Positions 26,944-37,844 of a stretch of DNA of 64,000 nt are shown here, in pieces. The notes beneath the pieces are model-generated. The model was given only the letters and a program-made list of their open reading frames with translations. It ran no database searches and was not told where the DNA came from. Source of the DNA: Terrihabitans soli (GTDB taxonomy: Bacteria > Pseudomonadota > Alphaproteobacteria > Rhizobiales > Methylopilaceae); NCBI RefSeq assembly GCF_014191545.1, contig NZ_AP023361.1, positions 1,516,501 through 1,580,500 of the forward strand. The letters are read 5' to 3'. The position numbers and the translations under genes were made by a program. The stretch's first letter is position 1; every line of letters begins with the position of its first letter.

Positions 26944-27620
26944 CGCCGCGGCAGCTGACTCTGGCGCTCGATCTGGCAGGCAAGTTCACGGCGGAGGATT
27001 TCCTCGTCGCGCCCTCGAACGCGGCCGTACATGCCACGATCGAATCCTGGCCGGACTGGCCCGCAAAGAATTTCCTGATCGTCGGGCCGCCCGGCAGCGG
27101 CAAGAGCCATCTGGTCGCCATCTGGGCCGAGCGGGCGGGAGCACCTGTCTACGAGGCGGGCAGCCTCACCGAGGAGCTGGTCGCGGGCCTCGAACCCCAA
27201 TCGGCGCTCGCGGTCGAAAATATCGATGTGCCGGACTGTTCGGAAAACATCCTCTTCCACCTTTTGAACACCGGACGGGAGCGGGACCTTTCTCTCGTTC
27301 TGACCGCCTCCCAGCAGCCGGGCGCCGCCTGGCCGAAACTCCCCGATCTTGCCTCCCGCCTGCGGCAAATGCCGGTGGGCGAATTGCAGCCCCCGGACGA
27401 CGGCCTCGTCCGTGCGGTTTTGGTAAAACTCTTTGACGACCGGCAACTTGCGGTCGACGCCGAGGTGATTGACTATGTGGCCAAGCGGATGGAGCGCTCG
27501 CTCGGTGCGGCACGGGAAACCGTGGCCGCCCTCGACGAGGAGGCTCTGGCGCTTGGCCGGCGCGTCACCAAGCCGGTCGCGGCGGCGGTGCTGGCCCGGC
27601 TGACCTCGGACGTCGACTGA
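26940..27620 (+). CDS. hdaA: DnaA regulatory inactivator HdaA (Hda-like)
   Basis: 226 residues. A beta-clamp-binding peptide QLTLAL (5-10) is at the N-terminus, followed by [19 protein letters not shown] and a P-loop GPPGSGKSH (49-57); the C-terminal part is a small AAA+ lid. It lacks a DnaA DNA-binding domain, as Hda proteins do. Known family role: with the DNA-loaded clamp it triggers ATP hydrolysis by DnaA to prevent re-initiation. It overlaps the permease gene by ATGA (26940-26943) and is followed 2 bp later by ppk. Confidence 0.85.
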   Translation: MTPRQLTLALDLAGKFTAEDFLVAPSNAAVHATIESWPDWPAKNFLIVGPPGSGKSHLVAIWAERAGAPVYEAGSLTEELVAGLEPQSALAVENIDVPDCSENILFHLLNTGRERDLSLVLTASQQPGAAWPKLPDLASRLRQMPVGELQPPDDGLVRAVLVKLFDDRQLAVDAEVIDYVAKRMERSLGAARETVAALDEEALALGRRVTKPVAAAVLARLTSDVD

Positions 27621-27622
27621 CC

Positions 27623-29878
27623 ATGGCCGTCGCTCCCCCGTCACAAAAGCGTCGTACATCGCGCCGTGCACAAGCGCAGGATACGAAGACCATGAAAGCC
27701 GACGCCGAGGCCGAAACCGTAACCGCACCGAAGCCCAAAAAGGCTCATCCGGTCATCGATGTGCGGCACTCGCCCGAGCGCTTCATCAACCGTGAACTGT
27801 CCTGGATCCAGTTCAACCGGCGCGTCATGGAAGAGGCGGGCAATCCCGATCATCCGCTGCTCGAACAGCTGCGCTTCCTGTCGATCTCCGCGAACAATCT
27901 CGACGAGTTCTTCATGGTGCGTGTCGCCGGCCTCAAGGGCCAGGTGCGCACGGGCGTCACCGTCGTCTCGCCCGATGGCCTCACGCCGCTCGATCAGCTG
28001 CACAAGATCAATGAAGTGGTCGGAGATCTCGCCCGCGACCAGCAGAAGCGCTGGCTTGAACTTCAGCCCGACCTCGCCAAAGCCGGCATCGTCGTCGCAG
28101 CCCCCGGCAAGCTGACAAGCGCCGAGCATGCATGGCTGGACGATCATTTCCTGCAATACATTTTCCCGGTTCTGACGCCGCTGGCGATCGATCCGGCGCA
28201 TCCTTTTCCGTTCATTCCCAATCTCGGCTTCTCGCTCGCGCTTCAATTGATGCGACAGAGCGACGGGCGGCCCCTCAACGCGCTCGTGCGCGTGCCGGCG
28301 AAAATCGACCGCTTCATCAAACTGCCGGAGACAGAACCCGGCATTGTGCGCTTCGTCCTGCTCGAAGACACGATCGGCCTTTTCATCAAACGCCTCTTCC
28401 CCGGCTATCAGGTGACGGGGCAGGGCGCGTTCCGCGTCATTCGTGACTCGGATATCGAAATCGAAGAAGAAGCCGAAGATCTGGTCCGCTTGTTTGAATC
28501 CGCGCTGAAGCAGCGCCGCCGCGGTTCGGTGATCCGTCTCGAAATGCAGACGCAGACACCGGTCGAACTGCGCACATTCGTCTCTGAGGCGCTCGACGTG
28601 CACGACGAAGAAATCTTCCTCGTCGACGGTCTTATTGCGTTGAACGAGCTGTCGCAGGTCGTCTCGCTCGACCGGCCGGAGCTGAAATTCATTCCCTATA
28701 ATGCGCGCTTCCCGGAACGCATCCGCGAACATGGCGGCGATTGTTTTGCCGCGATCAAGCAGAAGGATATCATCGTCCATCATCCGTTCGAGAGCTTCGA
28801 CGCCGTCGTCCAGTTCCTCAATCAGGCGGCGCGCGATCCGAACGTTGTTGCGATCAAGCAGACGCTCTACCGCACATCCTCCGACAGCCCGATCGTCAAG
28901 GCGCTGGCGGAAGCCGCCGAATCCGGGAAGTCCGTCACGGCGCTCGTCGAGCTGAAAGCGCGCTTCGATGAAGAAGCCAATATTCGCTGGGCGCGCGATC
29001 TCGAACGCGCCGGCGTGCAGGTCGTCTACGGCTTCCTCGAACTGAAGACGCACTCGAAGCTTTCACTCGTCGTGCGGCGCGAGGCGGGGCAGCTTGTCTC
29101 CTATTGCCATGTCGGTACCGGGAACTATCATCCCGTGACGGCGCGTATTTACACCGATCTGTCCTTCTTCACGGCCGATCCCGTCATCGGCCGCGATGTG
29201 GCGCGCCTGTTCAATTTCATCACCGGCTATGCCGAGCCCGCCGAGCTTGAAGCCATGGCGGTATCGCCCTTCAGCTTGCGTCGGAAAATCCTTTCCCACA
29301 TCTCCGCGGAAGTCGCGCATGTGAAAGAGGGCCGTCCGGGCGCGATCTGGATGAAGATGAATTCGCTGGTCGACAGTGTCGTCATCGATGCGCTCTACGA
29401 TGCGAGCCGCGCCGGCGTCGAAATCGACATCGTCGTCCGCGGCATATGCTGTCTGCGGCCCGGCGTGCCGGGCCTGTCCGAGACCATCCGCGTCAAATCG
29501 ATTGTCGGTCGCTTTCTGGAGCATTCCCGAATCTATTGTTTCGGCAATGGGAAGGGCCTGCCCAATCCGGAGGCGGCCGTCTATATCGCCTCGGCGGACC
29601 TCATGCCGCGCAACCTTGACCGGCGGGTCGAGGCCATGCTGCCCATCCTCAACCCGACTGTGCATGAACAGGTCCTTGACCAGATCATGGTCGCGAATCT
29701 GAAGGACAACCAGCAGAGTTGGACGGTCCTGCCGGACGGCACGTCCCGGAGGATCATCCCGGCGGAGGGCGAGGAACCGTTCAACGCCCACCGCTATTTC
29801 ATGACAAACCCGAGTCTCTCCGGACGTGGCAAATCCGTTAAAAAAAGTTCGCCCCGCCGTCTCGCTAACCGGGGTTGA
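27623..29878 (+). CDS. ppk: Polyphosphate kinase 1
   Basis: 751 residues; the N-terminal 40 are a basic, Ala-rich extension compared with E. coli (688 aa). [19 protein letters not shown] is the conserved N-domain start. His477 in LKTHSKLSL is the predicted phospho-histidine and [12 protein letters not shown] holds the second conserved His. It polymerises the gamma phosphate of ATP into polyphosphate at the membrane. It follows hdaA by 2 bp and is paired with ppx. Confidence 0.95.
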   Translation: MAVAPPSQKRRTSRRAQAQDTKTMKADAEAETVTAPKPKKAHPVIDVRHSPERFINRELSWIQFNRRVMEEAGNPDHPLLEQLRFLSISANNLDEFFMVRVAGLKGQVRTGVTVVSPDGLTPLDQLHKINEVVGDLARDQQKRWLELQPDLAKAGIVVAAPGKLTSAEHAWLDDHFLQYIFPVLTPLAIDPAHPFPFIPNLGFSLALQLMRQSDGRPLNALVRVPAKIDRFIKLPETEPGIVRFVLLEDTIGLFIKRLFPGYQVTGQGAFRVIRDSDIEIEEEAEDLVRLFESALKQRRRGSVIRLEMQTQTPVELRTFVSEALDVHDEEIFLVDGLIALNELSQVVSLDRPELKFIPYNARFPERIREHGGDCFAAIKQKDIIVHHPFESFDAVVQFLNQAARDPNVVAIKQTLYRTSSDSPIVKALAEAAESGKSVTALVELKARFDEEANIRWARDLERAGVQVVYGFLELKTHSKLSLVVRREAGQLVSYCHVGTGNYHPVTARIYTDLSFFTADPVIGRDVARLFNFITGYAEPAELEAMAVSPFSLRRKILSHISAEVAHVKEGRPGAIWMKMNSLVDSVVIDALYDASRAGVEIDIVVRGICCLRPGVPGLSETIRVKSIVGRFLEHSRIYCFGNGKGLPNPEAAVYIASADLMPRNLDRRVEAMLPILNPTVHEQVLDQIMVANLKDNQQSWTVLPDGTSRRIIPAEGEEPFNAHRYFMTNPSLSGRGKSVKKSSPRRLANRG

Positions 29879-29879
29879 G

Positions 29880-31409
29880 ATGCTGAAGGGATTGGCCCTC
29901 GAAGCCGAGGAAGCCCGCGGCCGTTTACGCAACGGACCGGCGATGGCGGTTATCGATATCGGCTCCAACTCAGTGCGTCTTGTCGTCTATGACGGGCTGC
30001 AGCGCTCGCCGACGCCGATCTTCAACGAAAAGGTTCTGTGCGGCCTTGGCCGCGCCGTCGCCACCACGGGCCGTCTGACGGATGGCGCCGTCAACAAGGC
30101 GCTCGGTGCGCTGCGCCGCTTCCGTGCGCTCTGCGATGTGATGAAGGTCGAGGATGTGCGCGTCCTAGCGACGGCCGCCGCGCGCGATGCCGCCAATGGC
30201 CGCGACTTTCTGAACAATGCGCGCGCCATCTGCCGCGCCGAGATCGAGCTTCTGTCCGGCAAGCGCGAGGCGCATCTGTCGGCGCTCGGCGTCATTTCCG
30301 GCATCTTCCAGCCAAATGGGCTTGTCGGCGATCTTGGCGGCGGCAGCCTTGAGCTTGTTCCGGTCAAGGGCACTGAAATCGGCCAGGGCGTCACGCTGCC
30401 CCTCGGCGGTCTTGCGCTGCAGGACGTATCTTCCGGCTCGCTGAAAAAGGCCGAGAAGGTCGTCAAGAACGCCATCGGCGATGTGCCGGGGCTGAAAGCG
30501 CTTGAAGGCCTCGATTTCTACGCCGTCGGCGGCACCTGGCGTTCGCTGGCGCGTCTGCACATGACGCAGAAGAAATACCCGCTGCGCGTCATGCACGCCT
30601 ATACGATCCCGGCGAAAGAAGCGCTGACGCTCTGCCGCCGCATTCTGCGTGTCGATGCCGAGACGCTGCCGGGCATTGCCAGCGTTCCGAGCGAGCGCCG
30701 TCCGCTGCTCGCCTATGGCGCGCTCGTGCTCGAATACATCATCACGACGATGAAGCCGAAAAATGTCGTGCTCTCGGCGCTCGGCGTGCGCGAGGGGCTT
30801 CTCTACGAACTGCTTGACGCGGAGCAGCAGGCCGAAGATCCGCTCATCGCCGCCTCCGCCGAACTCAGCGTTTTGCGTTCGCGTTCGCCCAAACACGGGT
30901 TTGAGCTTGTCGACTGGACCGATCGTTTCATGGAAAGCTTCGGCATTCCGGAAAACGCAGGCGATACGCGCCTGCGCCATGCCGCGTGCCATCTTGCCGA
31001 TATCGGCTGGCGCGCCCATCCCGATTATCGCGGCGAGCAGGGCCTCAACATCATCGCCAATGCGGCCTTTGTCGGCGTCGATCATCCGGGTAGAGCCTAT
31101 CTCGCTATGGCGATCTATTACCGCCATGAAGGCCTGCGCGAAGACGGCATGGGGCCGGAGCTGAAAAAACTCGCCTCGGAAATCCTCGTCGAACGCGCAC
31201 GGCTTCTCGGCGCCGCCATGCGCGTCGCCTATCTCGTCTCGGCGTCCATGCCGAACATCCTGCCGCGCACGAGCCTCACCGTCGAAAAGGACAAGCTCGT
31301 CCTTCGCCTGCCGGAAGATCTCGCCGATCTTGCCGGCGAGCGGCTTGGCAATCGCGTGCGCCAGATGGCGCGCCTCATCGGCAAGGAGCCGGTCGTCGAG
31401 GTGGCGTAG
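29880..31409 (+). CDS. ppx: Exopolyphosphatase / Ppx-GppA phosphatase
   Basis: 509 residues. The actin-like ATPase-fold motifs AVIDIGSNSVRLVVYDG and VGDLGGGSLELV are clear; a C-terminal HD-like helical region includes HAACHLADIGWRAHPDYR. It hydrolyses polyphosphate and possibly pppGpp. The start is uncertain: 29880 has GGGG 6 bp upstream; an upstream in-frame start at 29826 would overlap ppk by 53 bp, and 29943 (MAVIDIGSNS) is also possible. Confidence 0.92.
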   Translation: MLKGLALEAEEARGRLRNGPAMAVIDIGSNSVRLVVYDGLQRSPTPIFNEKVLCGLGRAVATTGRLTDGAVNKALGALRRFRALCDVMKVEDVRVLATAAARDAANGRDFLNNARAICRAEIELLSGKREAHLSALGVISGIFQPNGLVGDLGGGSLELVPVKGTEIGQGVTLPLGGLALQDVSSGSLKKAEKVVKNAIGDVPGLKALEGLDFYAVGGTWRSLARLHMTQKKYPLRVMHAYTIPAKEALTLCRRILRVDAETLPGIASVPSERRPLLAYGALVLEYIITTMKPKNVVLSALGVREGLLYELLDAEQQAEDPLIAASAELSVLRSRSPKHGFELVDWTDRFMESFGIPENAGDTRLRHAACHLADIGWRAHPDYRGEQGLNIIANAAFVGVDHPGRAYLAMAIYYRHEGLREDGMGPELKKLASEILVERARLLGAAMRVAYLVSASMPNILPRTSLTVEKDKLVLRLPEDLADLAGERLGNRVRQMARLIGKEPVVEVA

Positions 31410-31454
31410 CCTCAACCGCACTGACGTGGCCCTGCGCGTGAATTGAGCGTAAGG

Positions 31455-31484
31455 CTCCCAAAGGCTGGTTTTCAGCTTTGGGAG
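31455..31484 (+). promoter_or_regulatory. Hairpin that sequesters the ribosome site of the alpha/beta hydrolase gene
   Basis: CTCCCAAA-g-GCTG pairs with CAGC-TTTGGGAG: a 12-bp stem with one bulged G and a 5-nt loop. The 3' arm contains GGGAG (31480-31484), the only ribosome site for the ATG at 31493. In RNA the site would be paired, so translation should need melting, a ribosome upstream or a factor. It also lies 45 bp after ppx and could be that gene's 3' hairpin. Confidence 0.55.
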
Positions 31485-31492
31485 TACAATCC

Positions 31493-32398
31493 ATGCGGAA
31501 TATGTTTGCGGCGCTGAGCATTGCCGCTGTTTCGGTTGTCGTGGCCGCATTTTCCGCATCCGCGCAGTCCGCCCCGGAAAGCCGCTTTGCCGAGGTGAAC
31601 GGCGTCAAGCTGCACTATCTCATCGCCGGCAAAGGCGACCCGGTGCTGCTTCTCCATGGCTATGCCCAGAACAGCCATATGTGGCTGCCCGCTATTGCCG
31701 AGCTTTCCAAAACGCACACCGTCATCGCGCCCGATCTGCGCGGCTTCGGTCAGTCGGACAAACCCGAGACGGGATACGACAAGAAGTCGCTCGCTCAGGA
31801 CGTTCACGCACTGATGGCCTCGCTCGGCTACGACAAGATCGGCGTTGCCGGTCACGATATCGGTCTGATGGTCGCCTACGCTTACGCCGCGCAATATCCA
31901 ACTGAGGTGAAGAAGATCGCGCTGATGGACGCCTTTCTTCCGGGTGTCGGCGACTGGACCAAGGTCTGGCTGTTGCGCGATCTCTGGCACTTCCATTTCT
32001 ACGGTAAGACGCCGCTGGCGCTCGTCGATGGACGCGAGCGTATTTACTTCGAGCATTTCTGGAATGATTTTGCGGCAGACCCGGCGCATTCGGTGTCGGA
32101 AGCCGATCGCCAGTTCTACACGGCGGCTTACGCTCAGCCGGGCGCGATGCGGGCCGGTTTTGAAATCTTCCGCAATTTCGAACAAGACTCGAAGGATTTC
32201 TCCGAGTTCGCCAAAACCAAACTGCCCATGCCTATGCTGGTTCTCTCGGGCGAGAAAGCCGGCGGCCAGTTCCTGATCGATCAGGGACGTCTCGTCGATG
32301 ACAATGTCGAAGGCATCATCGTCAAAGGCTCAGGCCATTGGCTGATCGATGAAGCGCCGGAACAGGTGGTCCCGGCGCTCGTGAAGTTTTTCGGCTAA
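31493..32398 (+). CDS. Exported alpha/beta hydrolase, epoxide hydrolase / dehalogenase-like
   Basis: 301 residues. A signal peptide (LSIAAVSVVVAAFSASA) puts it in the periplasm. HGYAQ (55-59) is the oxyanion region; GHDIG places an aspartate, Asp122, at the nucleophile position, as in epoxide hydrolases and haloacetate dehalogenases rather than Ser-type esterases; the catalytic His is in GSGHWLIDEAP. The exact substrate is unknown. Convergent with rnd with a 4-bp gap. Confidence 0.85.
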   Translation: MRNMFAALSIAAVSVVVAAFSASAQSAPESRFAEVNGVKLHYLIAGKGDPVLLLHGYAQNSHMWLPAIAELSKTHTVIAPDLRGFGQSDKPETGYDKKSLAQDVHALMASLGYDKIGVAGHDIGLMVAYAYAAQYPTEVKKIALMDAFLPGVGDWTKVWLLRDLWHFHFYGKTPLALVDGRERIYFEHFWNDFAADPAHSVSEADRQFYTAAYAQPGAMRAGFEIFRNFEQDSKDFSEFAKTKLPMPMLVLSGEKAGGQFLIDQGRLVDDNVEGIIVKGSGHWLIDEAPEQVVPALVKFFG

Positions 32399-32402
32399 CG
32401 AA

Positions 32403-33554
32403 TTAGCTCTTCACCTCGACCGCACTGACGCGGCCTTTGCGAAGCCCGAGCGCGATTTCGCCGCGCTTGAGGCCGAGCGCCTTTTCGCCGAACAGTTCGC
32501 GCCGCCAGCCGTGCAGCGCCGGCACATCCGCCTCATCGCTCGCGGCGATCTGTTCGAGATCGTCGGTGGTCGCGAGAATTTTCGGCGCGACGCCTTCCTT
32601 CTCCGAAATCATCTTCAGAAGAACGCGGAGCAGTTCGACGGTCGCGCCCGCGCCGTTCGGCGGCGGACGGTCGCGTTCGATGCGGGGCAGGGTGGCGGGA
32701 TCTTTCGCCAAGCCGCGCTTCACAGCAGCAACGATTTCCGTGCCGGCCTTCGAGCGCTCGAAACCATTGGGCAGTCCGCGCAGCGAGCCGAGCGCCTCAA
32801 CAGTCGCGGGACTGCGCAATGCGATCTCGGCGAGGATCTCGTCCTTGATGATGCGCGAGCGCGGCACATCGCGCGTCTGCGCTTCGTTTTCGCGCCAGGC
32901 GGCGATCTCCATCAGCACGCCGATTTCTTTCGGCTTGCGGAGGCGCGCCTTGATGCGCTTCCACGCATCCTCCGGCGCCTGACGATAAGTGTCGGCCGAG
33001 GTCAGGATTTCCATTTCCTCGAACACCCAGGCGGCGCGGCCGCGCTTCTCAAGATCTTCGGCAAGACGGCGATAGACCGGACGCAGATGCGTGACGTCCG
33101 CCAGCGCATAAGTGATCTGGGCCTCGCTCAAGGGGCGGCGGCTCCAGTCGGTGAAGCGCGAAGACTTGTCGAGCTGGGTGCCGGTAATGCGCTGGACGAG
33201 CTGATCGTAGGAAATGCTCTCGCCATAGCCGAGCACCATCGCGGCGATCTGCGTGTCGAAGACCGGATGCGGGATCAGCTTGGCCAGATGCCACATGATT
33301 TCGATGTCCTGGCGGCCGGCATGGAAGACCTTCAGCACCTTCTCGTTCGCCATAAGGTCGAAGAGGGGCTTCAGATCGATGCCGGGGGCCAGGGCGTCGA
33401 CGGCAAAGGCCTCATCGTCATCGGCAAGCTGGATGACGCAGAGTTTCGGCCAGAAGGTCGTTTCGCGGAGGAATTCGGTGTCGACGGTGACAAAATCGGA
33501 TTTAGCCAGCCGCTGGCAGGCGGCCTTCAAATCCTCAGTACTGGTCAGGATCAT
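32403..33554 (-). CDS. rnd: Ribonuclease D
   Basis: 383 residues. The DEDD exonuclease signature begins with [10 protein letters not shown] (Asp25, Glu27); [10 protein letters not shown] and YALADVTHL carry the other metal ligands. One or two C-terminal HRDC domains follow. It trims 3' ends of tRNA precursors. The ATG at 33554 ([16 protein letters not shown]) matches family starts; 33563 is a possible alternative and the longer open frame to 33641 was rejected. Divergent from aspS. Confidence 0.92.
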   Translation of the reverse strand: MILTSTEDLKAACQRLAKSDFVTVDTEFLRETTFWPKLCVIQLADDDEAFAVDALAPGIDLKPLFDLMANEKVLKVFHAGRQDIEIMWHLAKLIPHPVFDTQIAAMVLGYGESISYDQLVQRITGTQLDKSSRFTDWSRRPLSEAQITYALADVTHLRPVYRRLAEDLEKRGRAAWVFEEMEILTSADTYRQAPEDAWKRIKARLRKPKEIGVLMEIAAWRENEAQTRDVPRSRIIKDEILAEIALRSPATVEALGSLRGLPNGFERSKAGTEIVAAVKRGLAKDPATLPRIERDRPPPNGAGATVELLRVLLKMISEKEGVAPKILATTDDLEQIAASDEADVPALHGWRRELFGEKALGLKRGEIALGLRKGRVSAVEVKS

Positions 33555-33742
33555 GCCCGCCATATAACCGACTCGGGGCCCGCGCACGACCATTGAGGCA
33601 TATCCAATTTGCCGCGGGCAAGCTGCCGCCTGAGTTGACAAAAGAGGTTTTGGCGTGCGGTTTGTCCGCCCTGTCGACTGTCGCAGCCCATGGCCGCTGA
33701 CAAAATCGCCCCAATTTAGATTTCTGTAGGGTTTTCAATACG

Positions 33743-35542
33743 ATGCATCGCTACCGCACCCATACCTGCGGCCAGCTCCGTGAGGAGCATATCGGCAAAA
33801 CCGTGCGGGTTTCCGGCTGGGTGCACCGCATCCGCGACCATGGCGGCGTGCTGTTTATCGATCTGCGCGACCATTACGGCCTGACCCAGTGTGTCGCCGA
33901 CCCGGATTCGGCCGGCTTCAAGGACGTGGAAAAGGTCCGGTCCGAATGGGTCGTCCGGTTCGAGGGCGAGGTCCGCAAGCGTCCGGCAGGCACCGAGAAC
34001 ACCGATCTGCCGACCGGCCAGATCGAGCTGTTCATCAAGGGCGTCGAAATCCTCGGGCCTTCGGGCGAGCTGCCGCTGCCGGTCTTCGGCGAGCCGGACT
34101 ATCCGGAAGACGTCCGGCTTCGTTATCGCTTCATCGACTTGCGCCGCGAGACGTTGCACAAGAACATCATGACCCGCACCCGCGTCGTCTCGGCCATGCG
34201 CCGCCGGATGACGGAAGCGGGCTTCACCGAATTTGCGACGCCGATCCTGACGGCCTCTTCGCCGGAAGGGGCGCGCGACTTCCTCGTCCCGTCGCGTATT
34301 CACGCCGGCAAGTTCTATGCGCTGCCGCAGGCGCCACAGCAGTACAAGCAGCTCCTGATGGTCGCCGGCTTTGACCGCTATTTCCAGATCGCGCCGTGCT
34401 TCCGCGACGAAGATCCCCGCGCCGACCGCCTGCCGGGCGAGTTCTACCAGCTCGATCTCGAAATGAGCTTTGTCGAGCAGGAAGACGTATTCTCGACCAT
34501 GGAGCCGGTGCTGCGCGGCATCTTCGAAGAGTTTGCCGAAGGCAAACCCGTCACCAAGCAGTTCCCGCGCATCCCCTATGCGGAAGCCATGCTGAAATAC
34601 GGCTCCGACAAGCCGGACCTGCGCAACCCGCTGGTTATCGCCGATGTCAGCGCGTTCTTCACGCGCGAGGACGTGACGTTCAACGCCTTCAAGAATGTCG
34701 TTTCCGGCGGCGGCGTGGTGCGCGCCATTCCGGCGCTCGGCGCCGCAACGCAGCCACGCTCGTTCTTCGACAAGCTGAACGATTGGGCGCGCGGCGAAGG
34801 CGCGCCGGGCCTCGGCTATATCGTGTTCGACGATGAGAGCGGCGTTCTGACGGGCAAGGGCCCGATCGCCAAGTTCATTCCGGCGGATGTTCTGGCGTCC
34901 ATCGCCTCGACCGTCGGTATCGGAGCAGGGGACGCGGTCTTCTTCTCGGCGGGTTCGGCGGACAAGGCGGCAAAGCTTGCGGGCCTTGCGCGCGACCGCA
35001 TCGGCGAAGAACTAAACCTCATCGACAAGGACCGGTTCGAGCTCGCCTGGATCGTCGATTTTCCATTCTACGAATACAATGAGGACGAGAAGAAGATCGA
35101 CTTCTCGCACAATCCCTTCTCCATGCCGCAGGGCGGTCTTGAAGCGCTGAACGGTCAGGACCCGCTGACCATCAAGGCGTTTCAATACGATGTCGTCTGC
35201 AACGGTTATGAGATCGCCTCGGGCGGCATCCGCAATCATCGTCCAGAGACGATGATCAAGGCGTTCGAGCTGGCGGGCTATGGCGAGGATACGGTGGTCG
35301 AGCGCTTCGGCGGCATGTACCGCGCGTTCCAGTATGGCGCCCCGCCGCATGGCGGCATGGCGGCCGGTGTCGACCGCGTCGTGATGCTGATCTGCGGCGT
35401 CGATAATCTGCGCGAAGTGGCGCTCTTCCCGATGAACCAGCGCGCCGAAGACATCCTGATGGGTGCGCCGGCGGCTGCAACCCCCAAACAGTTGCGCGAA
35501 CTGCATCTGCGCGTGAATCTACCGGAGCCCAAAGCGGGCTGA
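33743..35542 (+). CDS. aspS: Aspartate--tRNA ligase, probably non-discriminating (Asp/Asn)
   Basis: 599 residues, bacterial-type class IIb synthetase: N-terminal OB-fold anticodon domain (1-110), catalytic domain with [19 protein letters not shown], a GAD insertion, and motif 3 [12 protein letters not shown]. In the anticodon domain His33 (RDHGG) and Gly83 (PAG) are the residues found in non-discriminating AspRS, whereas E. coli has Leu and Lys there. That predicts Asp-tRNAAsn formation with later amidation by GatCAB. maeB follows after 13 bp. Confidence 0.95.
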   Translation: MHRYRTHTCGQLREEHIGKTVRVSGWVHRIRDHGGVLFIDLRDHYGLTQCVADPDSAGFKDVEKVRSEWVVRFEGEVRKRPAGTENTDLPTGQIELFIKGVEILGPSGELPLPVFGEPDYPEDVRLRYRFIDLRRETLHKNIMTRTRVVSAMRRRMTEAGFTEFATPILTASSPEGARDFLVPSRIHAGKFYALPQAPQQYKQLLMVAGFDRYFQIAPCFRDEDPRADRLPGEFYQLDLEMSFVEQEDVFSTMEPVLRGIFEEFAEGKPVTKQFPRIPYAEAMLKYGSDKPDLRNPLVIADVSAFFTREDVTFNAFKNVVSGGGVVRAIPALGAATQPRSFFDKLNDWARGEGAPGLGYIVFDDESGVLTGKGPIAKFIPADVLASIASTVGIGAGDAVFFSAGSADKAAKLAGLARDRIGEELNLIDKDRFELAWIVDFPFYEYNEDEKKIDFSHNPFSMPQGGLEALNGQDPLTIKAFQYDVVCNGYEIASGGIRNHRPETMIKAFELAGYGEDTVVERFGGMYRAFQYGAPPHGGMAAGVDRVVMLICGVDNLREVALFPMNQRAEDILMGAPAAATPKQLRELHLRVNLPEPKAG

Positions 35543-35555
35543 ACAGACAGCGAAA

Positions 35556-37841
35556 ATGTCCTCGAACCTCACCGACGAACTCCGCAAAGCTGCCCTCGCA
35601 TTTCATCGCCAGGGCAAACCCGGCAAGCTTGAAATTCAGGCGACCAAGCCGCTCGGCACGCAGCGCGATCTGGCGCTCGCCTATTCGCCCGGCGTTGCCG
35701 CCGTCTGCACGGAGATCGCCGAGAATCCGGAAACCGCCTGGGAGCTGACCGCTCGTCAGAACCTTGTCGGCGTGATCTCAAACGGCACCGCCGTTCTCGG
35801 TCTCGGTAATATCGGTGCGCTGGCCTCCAAGCCGGTGATGGAAGGCAAGGCCGTCCTCTTCAAGAAATTCGCCGGCATCGATGTGTTCGACATCGAAGTG
35901 AACGAGACCAACCCGGACAAGCTGGTCGATGTCGTCGCTGCGCTCGAACCGACCTTCGGCGGTATCAATCTCGAAGACATCAAGGCGCCGGAATGCTTCG
36001 AGATCGAAGAGAAGCTGAAAGCGCGCGCCAATATTCCAATCTTTCACGACGATCAGCACGGTACGGCGATCATTGTCGCCGCCGCTATCGTCAATGCGCT
36101 CGAGCTTGCCAACAAGAAACTCGACAAGGTGAAGATTGTGACCTCGGGTGCGGGCGCTGCGGCCATCGCCTGCCTCAATCTTCTCGTCTCGATGGGCGCC
36201 AAGCGTGAAAACATCTGGGCGACGGACCTCGAAGGCGTGATCTATGAGGGCCGCGAAAAGCTGATGAATCCGTGGAATTCCGCCTATGCGCAGAAGACCA
36301 CCGCGCGCAAACTCGCCGATGTCATTCCGGGTGCGGACGTATTTCTCGGCGTTTCGGCCGGCAATGTGCTGACGCCGGACATGCTGAAAGGCATGGCGAA
36401 GGATCCGCTGATCCTTGCGCTCGCAAATCCCAATCCGGAAATCATGCCCGATCTCGCCCGCGCGACGCGGCCCGACGCGATGATCTGCACCGGGCGTTCG
36501 GACTTCCCGAACCAGGTGAACAATGTTCTCTGCTTCCCCTTCATCTTCCGCGGCGCGCTCGATGTGCGCGCCTCGCAGATCAATGAAGAGATGAAGCAGG
36601 CGGCGGTGAAAGCCATTGCTGGCCTTGCCCGCGAAGCTTCAAGCGATGTCGTCGCGCGTGCTGTCGGCGTCGATTCGACAGTGGGCTTTGGCCCGGCGAG
36701 CCTCATTCCCAATCCGTTCGATCCGCGTCTCATCCTGCGCATCGCGCCGGCGGTTGCCCGCGCCGCGATGGAGAGCGGCGTTGCCCGCGCACCGATCGAA
36801 GATTTCGATGCCTATCAGGATCGCCTGACCCGCTTCGTCTATCGCTCCGGCTTTGTCATGAAGCCGGTCTTTGCGGCAGCGCGCGAGAGCCTGAAGCGGG
36901 TGATCTACGCCGAAGGCGAAGACGAACGCACGCTGCGCGCCGCGCAGGTTGTCATCGAGGAGGGGCTTGCAAAGCCGATCCTCATCGGCCGTCCGTCCGT
37001 CATCGAAACACGCCTCAAGCGCTTCGGCCTGTCGATCAGCCAGGGCAAGCATTTCGATGTCGTGAACCCGGAAGACGATCCACGCTATCGCGATTACGTC
37101 GCGCTTTATCTGGAGCGCGCCGGCCGCCGCGGCGTAACGCCCGATCTTGCCCGCACGATCGTCCGCACGGACTCAACAGTCATCGCGGCGCTGTCCGTTC
37201 TGCGCGGCGATGCGGATGCGATGATCTGCGGTCTCGAAGGCCGCTATCCCAACCATCTGACGACCATCGACGACGTCATCGGCAAGACCAAGGGCGTCTC
37301 GGATTTTTCGGCCTATTCGCTGCTGATCACCAGCCGCGGCGCGCTGTTCATCGGCGATACCTATGTGACGCTCGATCCGACGCCCGAACAGATTGCCGAA
37401 AAGGCTCTGCTCGGCGCCGATGTCGTACGCCGCTTCGGTCTCGAGCCGAAGATCGCGCTGCTCAGCCACGCCAATTTCGGCTCGCGCGGCTCGGAATCCT
37501 CGCGGCGCATGCGCGCGGCGCTGGATATTCTCCATGCCAAGCATCCGGAGCTCGAAGTCGACGGTGAAATGAACGCCGATCTCGCGCTGTCGGAAGAATT
37601 CCGCAATCGCGTGCTGCCGAATTCACGTCTGAAGGGCGAGGCCAATCTTCTGCTGATGCCCGATCTCGATGCTGCGAAGATTTCCTCGCAGCTCGTCGCG
37701 GCCATGGACAATTCGCTTCCCGTCGGCCCGATCCTCGTTGGCGCGGCAAAGCCTGCCCAGATCGTCACCTCAACGACGACGGCGCGCGGCCTTGTCAACG
37801 TGACGGCAATTGCGGCGATGCAGGCGAACGAAGCGCTCTAA
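35556..37841 (+). CDS. maeB: NADP-dependent malic enzyme with phosphotransacetylase-like domain
   Basis: 761 residues, the long MaeB form. The malic domain spans about 1-430 ([23 protein letters not shown](P)-binding [16 protein letters not shown]). Residues 435-761 resemble phosphate acetyltransferase ([19 protein letters not shown]) but act as a regulatory part that senses acetyl-CoA in known homologues. It decarboxylates malate to pyruvate and makes NADPH. It ends 3 bp from the convergent PfkB kinase gene. Confidence 0.94.
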   Translation: MSSNLTDELRKAALAFHRQGKPGKLEIQATKPLGTQRDLALAYSPGVAAVCTEIAENPETAWELTARQNLVGVISNGTAVLGLGNIGALASKPVMEGKAVLFKKFAGIDVFDIEVNETNPDKLVDVVAALEPTFGGINLEDIKAPECFEIEEKLKARANIPIFHDDQHGTAIIVAAAIVNALELANKKLDKVKIVTSGAGAAAIACLNLLVSMGAKRENIWATDLEGVIYEGREKLMNPWNSAYAQKTTARKLADVIPGADVFLGVSAGNVLTPDMLKGMAKDPLILALANPNPEIMPDLARATRPDAMICTGRSDFPNQVNNVLCFPFIFRGALDVRASQINEEMKQAAVKAIAGLAREASSDVVARAVGVDSTVGFGPASLIPNPFDPRLILRIAPAVARAAMESGVARAPIEDFDAYQDRLTRFVYRSGFVMKPVFAAARESLKRVIYAEGEDERTLRAAQVVIEEGLAKPILIGRPSVIETRLKRFGLSISQGKHFDVVNPEDDPRYRDYVALYLERAGRRGVTPDLARTIVRTDSTVIAALSVLRGDADAMICGLEGRYPNHLTTIDDVIGKTKGVSDFSAYSLLITSRGALFIGDTYVTLDPTPEQIAEKALLGADVVRRFGLEPKIALLSHANFGSRGSESSRRMRAALDILHAKHPELEVDGEMNADLALSEEFRNRVLPNSRLKGEANLLLMPDLDAAKISSQLVAAMDNSLPVGPILVGAAKPAQIVTSTTTARGLVNVTAIAAMQANEAL

Positions 37842-37844
37842 GCG

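Noticed and set aside
33555-33641. Longer N-terminus for ribonuclease D
   Set aside because: The extra residues are not family-like and would lie in the divergent aspS promoter region.
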